Part shown: positions 45,802 to 55,178 of the stretch, piece by piece
How the letters are laid out: each line of letters opens with the position of its first letter
Numbering within the stretch: the first letter of the stretch is position 1
Origin: Nosocomiicoccus ampullae
Lineage (GTDB): Bacteria > Bacillota > Bacilli > Staphylococcales > Salinicoccaceae
Assembly: GCF_001696685.1 (NCBI RefSeq)
Contig: NZ_MBFG01000010.1
Location: forward strand, 791-64,790
Reading direction: 5' to 3'
DNA: 64,000 nt
The notes under the pieces: generated by a model
Seen by the model: the letters and a program-made list of their open reading frames with translations, nothing else
Databases searched by the model: none
Told to the model about the DNA's origin: nothing
Translations under genes and position numbers: made by a program

Positions 45802-47337
45802 ATGAAGTTTGATTTGGATAGAAAGTACATCGTGATCTATACGCTCATTTCAACCGTAGTTGCAGTGAGTTATTTATTATTCGGTCACGAACTATCAAAA
45901 CTACTTGAAAACTTAATCATAAACAAAACGACAGTAAAAACTGAATTTATAATGCTCATCGTGTACTTTATCTTGTTTTTCTTAGTGACATATATGTATA
46001 ACTTCTACACGAGTAAAGTCGCAAGTCAAAACTTAACAGAAAAAGCAAAAGCTCTTGCACGCAGTATTCACGTCGATTCAAAGAGAGATAGCGAATCGAT
46101 TTTAAACGCAATATTTGTCCATTTAGAAAAGTATCGTCCGTATCAAGAAAGTTTTATACCGACGGTCGTTTTAACTGTGACAAAGGTCGTTATAATTATC
46201 GTTGCACTCTTTTTTATAGAGCCAGTTGCAGCAATTATACTTCTTACAACGGCGCCTTTTATACCGTTATTTTATATATTAGTCGGCCTTAAAACTGAAG
46301 ATGAAGCACTCGAGCAAGCGACAGAGTTCGACGAGATGGGCACGCTATTTTTAAATTTAGTACGCGGAAAAGACACGGTCACCTATACGAACGCTGAACG
46401 TGAGGCGAGTCGTGCGTTACAAAAGAGTAACGACAAGTTTTTATCGACGACGATGCATATATTAAAATATGCTTTCCAATCGACGTTAATGCTCGAGTTT
46501 ATAACGATACTCGGTATTGGTCTAACGGCGCTCGAGGTCGGATTACGTATTATCATCTTTGAAAATATTACGTTTTACCAAAGTTTCTTTGTACTGCTCA
46601 TGGCACCGGAATTTTATTCATCATTAAAAGTGATGGGGACAGAATTCCATAACGGAAAAATCGCAGACGGTCACTTACAAAAAGTGAACGAGTCACTAGT
46701 AGCACCACGTAAAGAGTACCGTGAAAAAGGTGAGTCGTTACAGCTCCACGACGTTACGATTACGACAGACCGCGACTTACTTAAAAATACGTCTATTCAG
46801 TTTAATAAATCTGGTCTCATAGCGATTACCGGAAAATCTGGTGTCGGGAAAACGACGTTATTAAATACGATCGCCGGACTACACCCGCCGACAACTGGAC
46901 AAGTAACGATTCAGAGCGACGACGTGTTATATATATCTGACGATATTTACTTATCTGACACGACGTTTAGACAGTATTTTAACGATCTCGAAGAAGATAA
47001 AATACTCAACGTCTTACAAGAACTTCAACTTTACGACAGTATTATGAATCTTGAAGCGGGGCTCGACACGTTAATTATCAACAATAATGTACCGTTAAGT
47101 GGCGGAGAAATTGTTCGACTGAAACTCGCACGTGTATTACTTTTACGTCCACATATCGTATTGATGGACGAACCGACAGAGTTTTTAGATGACGCAACTG
47201 AAGAGATCGTATTAGAGCATTTAAAAGATCTAAAAGAACATACGTTAATTATCGCGGTCGTTCATCGACGTGCATTATTAGATATCGCGGACACACATAT
47301 CGTTATGCAAAATGAAACGCTAGAGGTGAGTGTATGA
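45802..47337 (+). CDS. cydD: Heterodimeric ABC exporter subunit CydD
   Basis: CydDC exports cysteine/glutathione or balances haem and thiols needed to assemble cytochrome bd oxidase. The 511-residue half-transporter has about six helices (residues 10-290) with the CydD-type segments FIPLFYILVGLKTEDEA and LLMAPEFYSSLKVMGTEFHNG. The ATPase has Walker A ITGKSGVGKTT, signature PLSGGEIVRLKLAR and Walker B HIVLMDEPTEFLDD. The stretch between Walker A and signature is short, and the usual Q-loop glutamine is not evident (YISDDIYLSD). cydAB is not in the window. It overlaps cydC by 4 bp. Confidence 0.87.
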   Translation: MKFDLDRKYIVIYTLISTVVAVSYLLFGHELSKLLENLIINKTTVKTEFIMLIVYFILFFLVTYMYNFYTSKVASQNLTEKAKALARSIHVDSKRDSESILNAIFVHLEKYRPYQESFIPTVVLTVTKVVIIIVALFFIEPVAAIILLTTAPFIPLFYILVGLKTEDEALEQATEFDEMGTLFLNLVRGKDTVTYTNAEREASRALQKSNDKFLSTTMHILKYAFQSTLMLEFITILGIGLTALEVGLRIIIFENITFYQSFFVLLMAPEFYSSLKVMGTEFHNGKIADGHLQKVNESLVAPRKEYREKGESLQLHDVTITTDRDLLKNTSIQFNKSGLIAITGKSGVGKTTLLNTIAGLHPPTTGQVTIQSDDVLYISDDIYLSDTTFRQYFNDLEEDKILNVLQELQLYDSIMNLEAGLDTLIINNNVPLSGGEIVRLKLARVLLLRPHIVLMDEPTEFLDDATEEIVLEHLKDLKEHTLIIAVVHRRALLDIADTHIVMQNETLEVSV

Positions 47338-48866
47338 ACTTTTTAAAAAATGAACAAATAAAAGTATACTTAAGCATCATCCTCGGCATTTTAAGTGGCC
47401 TTGTTGGTGTCTCGATATTCGGTTTAAGTGGCTATATGATTAGCTTGAGTTATTTTAATCCGCCACTTATTACAATAATTTTTATTATCGTAATTATTAA
47501 ACTGTTCGGCTTATCAAAAGGTGCGTTTAAATATTTTGAACGTATATTTTCGCATGAAGCGACGTTTCAAATGATCAACCGTTTGCGTCTTGATTTTTTA
47601 AATCAGACATTGGCAAATCATATTAAGACACGTGACGTCCGGTTAATCGAACGTTTAAATAAACATTTTGATGATATTGAAGGGTATTATATACGAATCG
47701 TTTACCCGATTGTTACAGCTGTTTCGACTGTGCTTATTGTCATTATTTTATCGGCGCTCGTTAGTACGAAACTTGTCGTTATATTTAGTGTGTTTTCATT
47801 GTTCGTTTTACTCGTCGTACCACTAATTTTTAAGCGTGTATTTGAACGTATTTATGACGAAGAAAGTGACGTAGAGTCCACGCTCTATTTAAAAGTATAT
47901 AGTCTCATATACGGGTATACGGATTTTTTCATCAACAAAGAAATCGATGAAAAGCAGCATGGCATCGAGACGTTAATTGAGCGATATAACGACAAGAAAT
48001 TTATGCGCGCGAACATAACACATATCATGCGAATGACTGCACAGGTACTACAAATTATCGGATTGTCACTCATTATTTATGCGGTGGATGATGTACTACT
48101 GTTACCGATGATTCTCTTGATATTTATAAACGTTGTGGAATTGCTTGTCCCAGTTATGCAGCCGGTGAGCGAGTTCAGTCGTGTGAAAGAGACAATCAAA
48201 AGAATCGAAGGTCATTCTGAAAACGAGCGTCCGTTTAACGAAGAGTTGTCAGTTAAAGACTTAACGTTTCGGTATGAAAATTCAAAGCGCGACGTGTTAA
48301 AACGAGTGACGTTAAACGTTAAACAAGGCGAAAAACACGTCATTATTGGGCCGAGTGGATCTGGGAAGTCGACGTTACTTCATCATTTAATTACAGAAGA
48401 TGCGAGTGTGATGCCTCAGTTTTTAGATTTTTACAACGGGACATTAAGAGATAATTTAACGATGTTCGGTAAAAATGAAGTTGAAGCGGACGAGTTAAAA
48501 GAGTATTTGGATGATTTTAATTTAAAAGAACTGGAACTGGATGATTATATGTACGCCACTCGTCACATGTCAGCGGGTGAAATGAAAAGACTGCATGCGA
48601 TTCGTATGATTTTAGAACGTAAAAATACGTGGATTATGGACGAGCCGACAGCCCGACTAAACGATATTTTACGAGAAAAAATGTGGGACCTTATATTAAA
48701 GCAAGAGACATTAATCGTCGTGACACATGATTTAAGTCATTTGGGCGAGTTTGATTTTATTCATTATTTAAAAGATGGAGAAATCGTCGAAACGATTACG
48801 AGTGATGCGTTAAAAGAAGAGAGTTCAGAAATTAAAAAAATCACTGAACGTTTTACATTTGAATGA
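47334..48866 (+). CDS. cydC: Heterodimeric ABC exporter subunit CydC, with compact ATPase domain
   Basis: The 510-residue partner of CydD has about six helices and the CydC-like segment KGAFKYFERIFSHEATFQMINRLR, cut here as KGAFKYFERIFSHEATF. The ATPase has a good Walker A (IGPSGSGKSTLL) and Walker B (WIMDEPTARLN). Its signature is MSAGEMKR rather than LSGGQ, and only about 65 residues separate Walker A from it, against roughly 100 usually. A Q-loop-like MPQF remains. The frame is intact, so this looks like a compact, possibly catalytically asymmetric subunit. Confidence 0.85.
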   Translation: MNFLKNEQIKVYLSIILGILSGLVGVSIFGLSGYMISLSYFNPPLITIIFIIVIIKLFGLSKGAFKYFERIFSHEATFQMINRLRLDFLNQTLANHIKTRDVRLIERLNKHFDDIEGYYIRIVYPIVTAVSTVLIVIILSALVSTKLVVIFSVFSLFVLLVVPLIFKRVFERIYDEESDVESTLYLKVYSLIYGYTDFFINKEIDEKQHGIETLIERYNDKKFMRANITHIMRMTAQVLQIIGLSLIIYAVDDVLLLPMILLIFINVVELLVPVMQPVSEFSRVKETIKRIEGHSENERPFNEELSVKDLTFRYENSKRDVLKRVTLNVKQGEKHVIIGPSGSGKSTLLHHLITEDASVMPQFLDFYNGTLRDNLTMFGKNEVEADELKEYLDDFNLKELELDDYMYATRHMSAGEMKRLHAIRMILERKNTWIMDEPTARLNDILREKMWDLILKQETLIVVTHDLSHLGEFDFIHYLKDGEIVETITSDALKEESSEIKKITERFTFE

Positions 48867-48969
48867 TGTAGAAATATATTCAAAATTAAGCGAATGTGGT
48901 AAAATATCAATACTATATTGGAAAAAGAAACGTATCGTAAGCATACTTATCTATATATAGCTAATCAAT

Positions 48970-49000
48970 GGAGGTGACCCCGAGTTCGGGGAACGTATTG
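48970..49000 (+). promoter_or_regulatory. Shine-Dalgarno / hairpin / TTG start of the mpfA-like gene
   Basis: GGAGGTG (48970-48976) is followed by CCCCG-AGTT-CGGGG (48978-48991) and TTG at 48998. The start is about 23 nt from the GGAGG, too far for normal initiation. Folding the 14-nt hairpin would bring it to about 9 nt. The in-frame ATG at 48968 lies before the Shine-Dalgarno sequence and has none of its own. Confidence 0.6.
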
Positions 49001-50335
49001 GATACGACCACAATCTTAAATCTATTTATATTTATTCTACTCATTTTACTGACGATGATGTTCGTTGGATCTGAGTTTGCATTTGTTAAAGCGAGATTAT
49101 CAAAAATCGATCAACTGATTGAAGAGGGCAATAAAAAAGCCGAATTAGTGAAGCATATGATTCTTCATCTCGACTATTATTTATCTGCCTGTCAGTTAGG
49201 GATTACAATCACAGCGCTAGGATTAGGTTGGATTGGAGAATCAACATTCGCAATTTTATTAAATCCCTTATTTGACTTAATTAATATACCAAACGAGTAT
49301 ATGACGATCGTTAGCTTTATTGTCGCGTTTACAATCGTGACGTTCATACACGTCGTTGTCGGTGAACTTGCACCAAAAACAGTTGCAATTCAGTATGCTG
49401 AAAAAGTGAGTATGGTATTTGCGAGACCACTCTATATATTTGGAGTTATCATGAAGCCATTAATATGGTCAATGAACGGAACTGCGCGATTTTTAGTGAG
49501 ACTCATAGGTATAAAAGATGTCGCGACAGAACATGCACACTCTGAAGAAGAGTTAAAAATTATTATGACACAAAGTTATAAAAGCGGAGAAATCAACTTA
49601 ACAGAGCTCGCTTATATGAAAAATATATTCTCATTTGATGAAAGAGCCGCAAAAGATATTATGGTTCCGAGAACTCAAATGATCACACTGCAACAACCGA
49701 TTACGCTAGAAAGTGTCTTAGAAACTGTAAACGAATATAGCTTTACACGTTATCCAGTGACAGACGAAACTGGAGATAAAGACCAAATTATCGGATTTAT
49801 AAACGTCAGAGAATATTTCACAGAGTATCTATCGGGTAAAACAGATAACATCGAAGACTTTATACACGAACTCCCTGTTATCACTGAAGTATCTCACATT
49901 TCTGATGCGCTAATTAAAATGCAAAAAGAACGTGTCCACATTGCACTCGTCATCGATGAGTACGGTGGAACAGCAGGCATGATGACGATGGAAGACATTC
50001 TCGAAGAAATCGTCGGTGAGATCCGTGACGAATTCGACGAAGATGAAGAACCAGAAATCGTTAAAGTCGAACAAGAAGAGAATCTGTATCACATTAACGG
50101 AAGAATGTTACTAGCAGACTTAGAAGAAATGTTCGGTATCGAATTTGAAGACAGCGAAGACATTGATACGATCGGAGGCTGGCTGCAAAACATTACCCCT
50201 GACATCTCAGAAGGTGATGTTGTCGATACGAAAGAAGACAAGTGGGTCGTCTTAGAAACAGACAACCACACAATCAAGACAATCGCTTTTTATCGAAGTT
50301 TATATAACTACGAAGACGAAGAAGTAAAAGATTAA
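48998..50335 (+). CDS. mpfA: CNNM/CorC-family transporter (MpfA-like, HlyC/CorC)
   Basis: In S. aureus MpfA protects against high magnesium, probably by exporting it. The protein (445 residues from TTG 48998; 455 from ATG 48968) has a DUF21/CNNM membrane domain with four helices in about residues 5-185 (including [17 protein letters not shown]), two CBS domains (about 210-330, with MVPRTQM and [22 protein letters not shown]), and a CorC_HlyC acidic C-terminal domain (about 350-425). It is monocistronic, followed by repeat locus B. The start is uncertain because a hairpin lies between the ribosome-binding site and TTG. Confidence 0.87.
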   Translation: MDTTTILNLFIFILLILLTMMFVGSEFAFVKARLSKIDQLIEEGNKKAELVKHMILHLDYYLSACQLGITITALGLGWIGESTFAILLNPLFDLINIPNEYMTIVSFIVAFTIVTFIHVVVGELAPKTVAIQYAEKVSMVFARPLYIFGVIMKPLIWSMNGTARFLVRLIGIKDVATEHAHSEEELKIIMTQSYKSGEINLTELAYMKNIFSFDERAAKDIMVPRTQMITLQQPITLESVLETVNEYSFTRYPVTDETGDKDQIIGFINVREYFTEYLSGKTDNIEDFIHELPVITEVSHISDALIKMQKERVHIALVIDEYGGTAGMMTMEDILEEIVGEIRDEFDEDEEPEIVKVEQEENLYHINGRMLLADLEEMFGIEFEDSEDIDTIGGWLQNITPDISEGDVVDTKEDKWVVLETDNHTIKTIAFYRSLYNYEDEEVKD

Positions 50336-50389
50336 CAGATGGGCGGTTTTTTTATCTTGTAGGATAAAAAGTGAACTATCGCTCATTGC

Positions 50390-50581
50390 TAATTTACAAA
50401 AATGAGGCTTGGAGACTGAAATTTGTTAGATATATCAGGATATTTAACAAAAACTCAGGATCCGGCCTCTTTTTTGTTAGATAAAAAGATATAATTAACA
50501 AAAACAGTGGCGCCGACCCGAAATATGTTAAATAAATCGGGATATCTAACAAAATCGCAAAATTTTTGTTAAATAAAATTT
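50390..50581. repeat. Heptamer-array element, copy B1
   Basis: A full-length copy with the same sequence plan as A1 and A2 but different GC-rich centres (GGATCCGGCCTC and GGCGCCGACCCG). It is preceded at 50347-50370 by the linker-type TTTTTTATC...GATAAAAAG. No ORF of the gap 50336-50808 looks genuine. Confidence 0.88.
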
Positions 50582-50634
50582 GGCGTAAGAGAGTTTTTCA
50601 TCTTTTAAGATAAAAAGAAACTATCACACATTGG

Positions 50635-50718
50635 TTATTTACAAAAATTCTCTGAATCTATGAGATATACCAGGATATTTAACAAAAACTCAGGCGCCGA
50701 CCCGAAATTTGTTAAATT
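50635..50718. repeat. Heptamer-array element, copy B2 (internally deleted)
   Basis: It starts like B1 (ATTTACAAAAATTCTCTGAA) but jumps from AACAAAAACTCAG directly to GCGCCGACCCGAAATTTG. About 50 bp that lie in B1 between two AACAAAAAC copies are missing, and the distal end is also lost. The linker between B1 and B2 carries GAGTTTTTCATC...GATAAAAAG. Confidence 0.85.
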
Positions 50719-50756
50719 AAACCAAGCGAAGTTCTATAATTACACATCGGATACAA

Positions 50757-50795
50757 CCAAAAAACTCCGCAAGGCTATCAGCCTTACGGAGTCTC
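50757..50795 (-). terminator. Terminator of the GlsB/YeaQ-family gene
   Basis: Read on the - strand, CTCCGTAAGGCTG and its partner AGCCTTGCGGAG form the stem, followed by TTTTTT. Confidence 0.9.
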
Positions 50796-50808
50796 TCTGT
50801 TTTAAAAA

Positions 50809-51060
50809 TTATTTTCTTAATCGTCCAAATATGAATGATACAATTAAGATTAAGATGATCGCACCGAGTAGTGTGCCTATGATACTCATGCCACCAACTG
50901 TTGGTCCAATATTTAACCCAAGTGCGTTACCAATTGATGCTCCGACTAATCCTGCGATGATGTTACCAATAACACCACCTGGAATGTCTTTACTAATGAT
51001 TAAGCCGGCGATCCAACCAAGGATACCACCAACGATTAATGTCCAAAGCCATCCTAACAT
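50809..51060 (-). CDS. GlsB/YeaQ/YmgE family stress-response membrane protein
   Basis: The 83-residue, glycine-rich, very hydrophobic protein has about three helices. It follows the transglycosylase-associated family pattern (GGILGWIAGLI, GGVIGNIIAGLVGASIGN). Members are induced by general stress; the function is unknown. AGGAGG precedes the ATG. It has its own terminator on the - strand. Confidence 0.9.
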   Translation of the reverse strand: MLGWLWTLIVGGILGWIAGLIISKDIPGGVIGNIIAGLVGASIGNALGLNIGPTVGGMSIIGTLLGAIILILIVSFIFGRLRK

Positions 51061-51186
51061 AAAAATTCCTCCTATAAGTAGTTTATATATTTAATAAACT
51101 AAATGTGTTATTAAATACCAGTATTATTATCTGATATATATTACATACCCGACTATATATGTTATAAACATTTACAGTAAAAACTT

Positions 51187-52368
51187 TTATGCTTTTTCTT
51201 TTCGATGCTTAAATACAAAGGCCAAATAAAAACTAAAAGCGATGATAATACTTATCGCGCTGATTAAGTAAATGTACGAATAACCAAATAAATCTGACAC
51301 GAATCCAAATATTAACGCTCCGAGTCCAACTCCTAAATCAAAAAATGAGAAGAACGTTGCGTTTGCCATACCACGCCTGTTCGACGCTGCGCGATTTACT
51401 GCCATCGCTTGGAGTGCTGGTTGTACAAATCCAAATCCGAGTCCGTATAGTATTGCTGCGATGTATAACGTCGTCGCTGATGTCATAGAGAACATCATAA
51501 ACATAGCAACTGTAATCATGATTATTCCTGGAACGAAGACGACTCCCATACCGTGGCGGTCAAATAATTGTCCCGCGTAAAATCGAGTAGAGAGTAGTGC
51601 GAGCGCGTATACGACAAAATATATTTGAATGCTGTGAGACGAGAATCCAAGTTCGATTGTGTATGCAGGTAAAAAGGATGCGATTCCACCGAAAGTAAAT
51701 GTCACAAACATAAGTAAAAATGAAGCCGGTAACGCCGTTTTTTCAAATAAATCAAAACGGTGATACGTCGTACTCTTACTCGCTTCTTTATCCGGTTTAA
51801 CATAATTAATTTGCGTTGCAAGAATGAATGCAATGAGTATTAATGTTCCGCAGAGGATAAACAACCACGTAAACGAAATGTAATCGACTAAAAATAAACC
51901 GAGTGCCGGTCCAAGCGCAAGAGCAATATTCGCACTAATAGAGAAAAATCCGAGACCTTCACCACGACGAGATGCCGGAATTAAGTCTGTTGCGATCGTC
52001 CCTGTTGCGGTCGTTAATGATCCCCATCCAATGCCCTGCACAACTCTAACTATTAATAAGACGAATAGTACTGTACTAATTGTTAACGAATATGTCGACA
52101 CTAAAAATATGATTAAACCGTAGAAGAACACGTAACGACGACCTTTTGTGTCAAGCCACGTCCCAGCAGCTGGCCGAATGAGTAGTGCACTAAAAGTAAA
52201 TATCCCAACGACGAGACCGATATATTTATTATCTAAACCGAGGTCTTGAACGAACAACGGTAATGTCGGTAACGTCATTTGAAACGATAGAAAAATAAAG
52301 AAGTTTGCAAATAAAATAATAATGAAATCTTTTGTCCATATTCTATCGTGTAAATTACTATTGTCCAT
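51187..52368 (-). CDS. MFS transporter (drug-efflux-like)
   Basis: This is a 393-residue major facilitator with about 12 helices. The helix 2-3 loop is GTWLDTKGRRYVFFYGL, and helix 4-5 carries RVVQGIGWGSLTTATGTIATD, typical of proton-driven exporters. The substrate is unknown. It is divergent from pabA with a ~75-bp shared upstream region. Confidence 0.85.
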   Translation of the reverse strand: MDNSNLHDRIWTKDFIIILFANFFIFLSFQMTLPTLPLFVQDLGLDNKYIGLVVGIFTFSALLIRPAAGTWLDTKGRRYVFFYGLIIFLVSTYSLTISTVLFVLLIVRVVQGIGWGSLTTATGTIATDLIPASRRGEGLGFFSISANIALALGPALGLFLVDYISFTWLFILCGTLILIAFILATQINYVKPDKEASKSTTYHRFDLFEKTALPASFLLMFVTFTFGGIASFLPAYTIELGFSSHSIQIYFVVYALALLSTRFYAGQLFDRHGMGVVFVPGIIMITVAMFMMFSMTSATTLYIAAILYGLGFGFVQPALQAMAVNRAASNRRGMANATFFSFFDLGVGLGALIFGFVSDLFGYSYIYLISAISIIIAFSFYLAFVFKHRKEKA

Positions 52369-52443
52369 CGCTAGTATCCGCCTTTCTATTAAATTAAATT
52401 TCGTATAAAATAGAACGTATCACTAACATATAGAGGAAATTTT

Positions 52444-53022
52444 ATGAATATACTAATGATTGATAACTACGATTCATTTACGTATAATCTCGTTCATTAT
52501 TTAGAAATGAACGACAAAGGTGTAAATATAATCGTGAAACAACCGTATGAACTTAACAATAATACCATAGATGACGAAAGTATTATAGGGATTGTCGTTT
52601 CTCCAGGGCCATCTCATCCGAAAGACCGACCTGAAGTAATCGAGTTTTTAAAATCTGCTTGGGGGAAAGTTCCGATTTTAGGAATTTGTCTCGGCCATCA
52701 AATGTTATGGCATATGACAGGTGGCACAGTGACACATTTAAAACGTCCGGTGCACGGAGAAACGTATGAACTCACGCACGACGAAAAATTTATCTATAAA
52801 AATATCGATAATCCAATTCAGATTACGCGTTACCATTCTCTCGTCTGTAAAGGCGATAACGACGAATTTGTAGTCGTCGGCACAGCAGACGATGAAATAA
52901 TGGCGATCCGCCATAAAACGGAGGACATTTTTGGACTTCAATATCATCCAGAATCGATATTATCTGAAGAAGGTCATGCACAAATTAATAATTTTATCGA
53001 TATCGTATTGGAGAGATACTAA
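52444..53022 (+). CDS. pabA: Aminodeoxychorismate synthase glutaminase component
   Basis: PabA supplies ammonia from glutamine to PabB for p-aminobenzoate, a folate precursor. The 192-residue class I amidotransferase has the nucleophile Cys82 in GICLGHQ and the His-Glu pair in HPESILSEE. It could also serve anthranilate synthase, but pabB and pabC follow directly. The glutaminase is intact here, unlike the purine pathway enzymes in this window. Confidence 0.9.
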   Translation: MNILMIDNYDSFTYNLVHYLEMNDKGVNIIVKQPYELNNNTIDDESIIGIVVSPGPSHPKDRPEVIEFLKSAWGKVPILGICLGHQMLWHMTGGTVTHLKRPVHGETYELTHDEKFIYKNIDNPIQITRYHSLVCKGDNDEFVVVGTADDEIMAIRHKTEDIFGLQYHPESILSEEGHAQINNFIDIVLERY

Positions 53023-54105
53023 ATGAAAGCACATATCAATTTCACAAAAAATGGCGTCGTTGAAGACTTGTATTTTGTAAAACCGGTTAAAACATACGAT
53101 GAAACAACACCTTTAAAAGATGTATTAGACGCGTTAGGAACTGCACAAAACAACGACCAATATGCACTTTTTGCAGTGACATATGAGTCTTATAAAAAAG
53201 ATGAAACAGAATTTCTCGCTGCAATTTACGATGCACCAGTTTCGAGAGACGTCTTTTTATCTGAAAGAGAAAATGGGACGTATACATTATCACCGTATAA
53301 AATGATTGAATTACAAGAAGAAATCGAAAGTAATATCGAGAAAGTGCGAGACTATATACGAGATGGGCATACGTACCAAGTGAATTATACGACGCGTATG
53401 CATGGGGAGTTTTCAGGAGATGCGCATGCGCTCTATGAAAGACTCACTGAAGAAAATAATGGTGGCTACACAGCGTTCATTGAGCACGGTGATTTAGCGA
53501 TTGTTAGCGCGTCACCAGAGTTGTTTTTTGAAATTGATAGCGACCGCACGATTCGAACGCGCCCAATGAAAGGAACAGCTCCTCGTGGTGAAACGCTAGA
53601 ACAAGATGAAGAAAACTATGCCTTTTTAAAGAATTCTAAAAAAGACCGTGCAGAAAACGTAATGATCGTCGACTTACTTAGAAACGACGTATCGAGAATA
53701 TCACAAAGTGGCACGGTGAATGTTCCGCATTTATTTACAATTGAAAAATATAAAACAGTATTTCAAATGACGTCGACAGTTGAAGGTCAGTTAAAAGATA
53801 TACCATTTAGCGAGGTGTTCGGCTCACTCTTCCCGTGTGGATCGATTACAGGCGCACCAAAACAAATGACGATGGAAATTATTGAAGCGCTCGAATCGAC
53901 AAAGCGTGGGTATTATTGCGGGGCAATCGGTCTTTTATATAAAGATCAAACGACAGTTGTGAACGTACCGATTCGTACGATTGTCATCGAAGGCAATAAA
54001 TATACGTACGCAGCTGGCGGCGGTATTACGTATAATTCTGATAAGACGAGTGAGTATCACGAAATTCTTACAAAATCTAAATTTTTAGAGCAAGCATATG
54101 ACTGA
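53023..54105 (+). CDS. pabB: Aminodeoxychorismate synthase component I
   Basis: PabB aminates chorismate to 4-amino-4-deoxychorismate. The 360-residue protein has the chorismate-binding domain (YQVNYTTRM, SPELFFEI, RPMKGTAPRG, the DLLRNDVSRI motif and GSITGAPKQM) and only a short N-terminal region, like staphylococcal PabB and shorter than the ~450-residue enterobacterial form. It starts directly after the pabA stop and overlaps pabC by 8 bp. Confidence 0.92.
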   Translation: MKAHINFTKNGVVEDLYFVKPVKTYDETTPLKDVLDALGTAQNNDQYALFAVTYESYKKDETEFLAAIYDAPVSRDVFLSERENGTYTLSPYKMIELQEEIESNIEKVRDYIRDGHTYQVNYTTRMHGEFSGDAHALYERLTEENNGGYTAFIEHGDLAIVSASPELFFEIDSDRTIRTRPMKGTAPRGETLEQDEENYAFLKNSKKDRAENVMIVDLLRNDVSRISQSGTVNVPHLFTIEKYKTVFQMTSTVEGQLKDIPFSEVFGSLFPCGSITGAPKQMTMEIIEALESTKRGYYCGAIGLLYKDQTTVVNVPIRTIVIEGNKYTYAAGGGITYNSDKTSEYHEILTKSKFLEQAYD

Positions 54106-54694
54106 ACTTATTGAAACGATGCGCCTTGAAGACGGTGTCGTGAAGCGTTTAGACTATCATAATAGACGTATTAATCGGTCGGCTGAAGTATTTCATCTGA
54201 ACAAGATAGATTTAAAAGAAGCGGTTAATAGTTATGTAAAAATACATAACTTAAATCAAGGCGTATACCGAATTCGTGCACTATACAATAATGATTTGAC
54301 ATTGATGCATGATAAGTTAGAAGAAACAACAGAAATTACCGCAAATGTCATTCAAATGGACTGTACAGAAACGAAATGGTTAAAACATAAAACGACGAAG
54401 AGAGAACAATATAAAACAAGTGAGTATCCGTTTGCGTTATACTATGATAAAACGGAAAGAATCACAGAGTTTAACATCGGTAATCTCGTCGTTAAAACGC
54501 ATGATGGTTATTTCACACCGAGTAAAAGTGGTCTATTAAATGGTGTGATGAGACAATTTTTATTAGACAATGGTACTATAAGTGTACGAGATTTTACTTT
54601 AGATGAATTAACCGAACGATATAACAATAACGAGATTACGATTTATTTAATCAATAGTTTAAGAGAGTGGGTCAAAGTGAACCTACAAGTTTAG
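54098..54694 (+). CDS. pabC: Aminodeoxychorismate lyase-like class IV aminotransferase
   Basis: PabC releases p-aminobenzoate and pyruvate using PLP. The 198-residue protein is short for class IV (about 270), as in staphylococci. It keeps the PLP-lysine region (MDCTETKWLKHKTTKR) and the ITEFNIGNLVV motif. It completes pabABC, and overlap with pabB suggests coupling. Confidence 0.85.
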   Translation: MTELIETMRLEDGVVKRLDYHNRRINRSAEVFHLNKIDLKEAVNSYVKIHNLNQGVYRIRALYNNDLTLMHDKLEETTEITANVIQMDCTETKWLKHKTTKREQYKTSEYPFALYYDKTERITEFNIGNLVVKTHDGYFTPSKSGLLNGVMRQFLLDNGTISVRDFTLDELTERYNNNEITIYLINSLREWVKVNLQV

Positions 54695-54703
54695 GAGTGA
54701 ACT

Positions 54704-54919
54704 ATGTTTACACTATTATTATTAGGCATATTAGTCGCCGTCATTATATTGGCGTTCTATATCAGTACATATTTATATGAAAATGACATTACACTCGTCG
54801 CACTACTCGTCGTAGTCGTCGGTATCATCGTAAGTATTATACTCGTCGGTTGGATCATGGATAACACCGTAGAGTTTGTAAGTCAAAAACTAGAAATATT
54901 CTACAATCCAGACAGTTAG
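54704..54919 (+). CDS. Small two-helix membrane protein
   Basis: The 71-residue protein has two hydrophobic segments (about 2-24 and 31-52) and a short polar C-terminus (SQKLEIFYNPDS). No family is recognised. It starts 9 bp after pabC with GGAG upstream and is followed by the pxpB-like gene, so it is probably part of the same transcript. Confidence 0.65.
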   Translation: MFTLLLLGILVAVIILAFYISTYLYENDITLVALLVVVVGIIVSIILVGWIMDNTVEFVSQKLEIFYNPDS

Positions 54920-54929
54920 GAGAATGGTG

Positions 54930-55178
54930 ATGATTTTTGAAAATGGTGAACGTGTAATGACCTATCAAAGCAATAAAACACTGACTGATAGCGAAAAAGA
55001 ATTGATGCAGCAAAAATTTGAAACGTTAAAAACAGACGAAATATACGATATCGTATTTACGACATCTACAGTAAGTATTTTGTACCATCCAACGTTAATG
55101 ATGGACCGTCTAAGCATGATCGATCCATCAGAGGTTGTACATGAAGTGATTGAAGAAGTGGTAGGTGTTTTAAAATGA
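54930..55178 (+). CDS. PxpB/KipI N-domain-like small protein
   Basis: The 82-residue protein resembles only the N-terminal domain of PxpB (KipI). It has a helix-rich middle and the strand motif IYDIVFTTSTVSILYHP, corresponding to the family's I..VVP.Y.SLLV.YDP. The larger cyclophilin-like domain is absent. ATG 54930 is best spaced from AGGAG; two in-frame starts lie just upstream. It overlaps pxpC by 4 bp, and that context is the main support for the assignment. Confidence 0.5.
   Translation: MIFENGERVMTYQSNKTLTDSEKELMQQKFETLKTDEIYDIVFTTSTVSILYHPTLMMDRLSMIDPSEVVHEVIEEVVGVLK

Noticed and set aside
48968..48970. ATG 48968 as start of the mpfA-like gene
   Set aside because: It directly precedes the only good ribosome-binding site and has none upstream. 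It is kept as a possible alternative, but TTG 48998 gives the family-like N-terminus.
50660..51094. 144-codon + strand ORF
   Set aside because: It is antisense to the GlsB/YeaQ gene and begins inside repeat copy B2.
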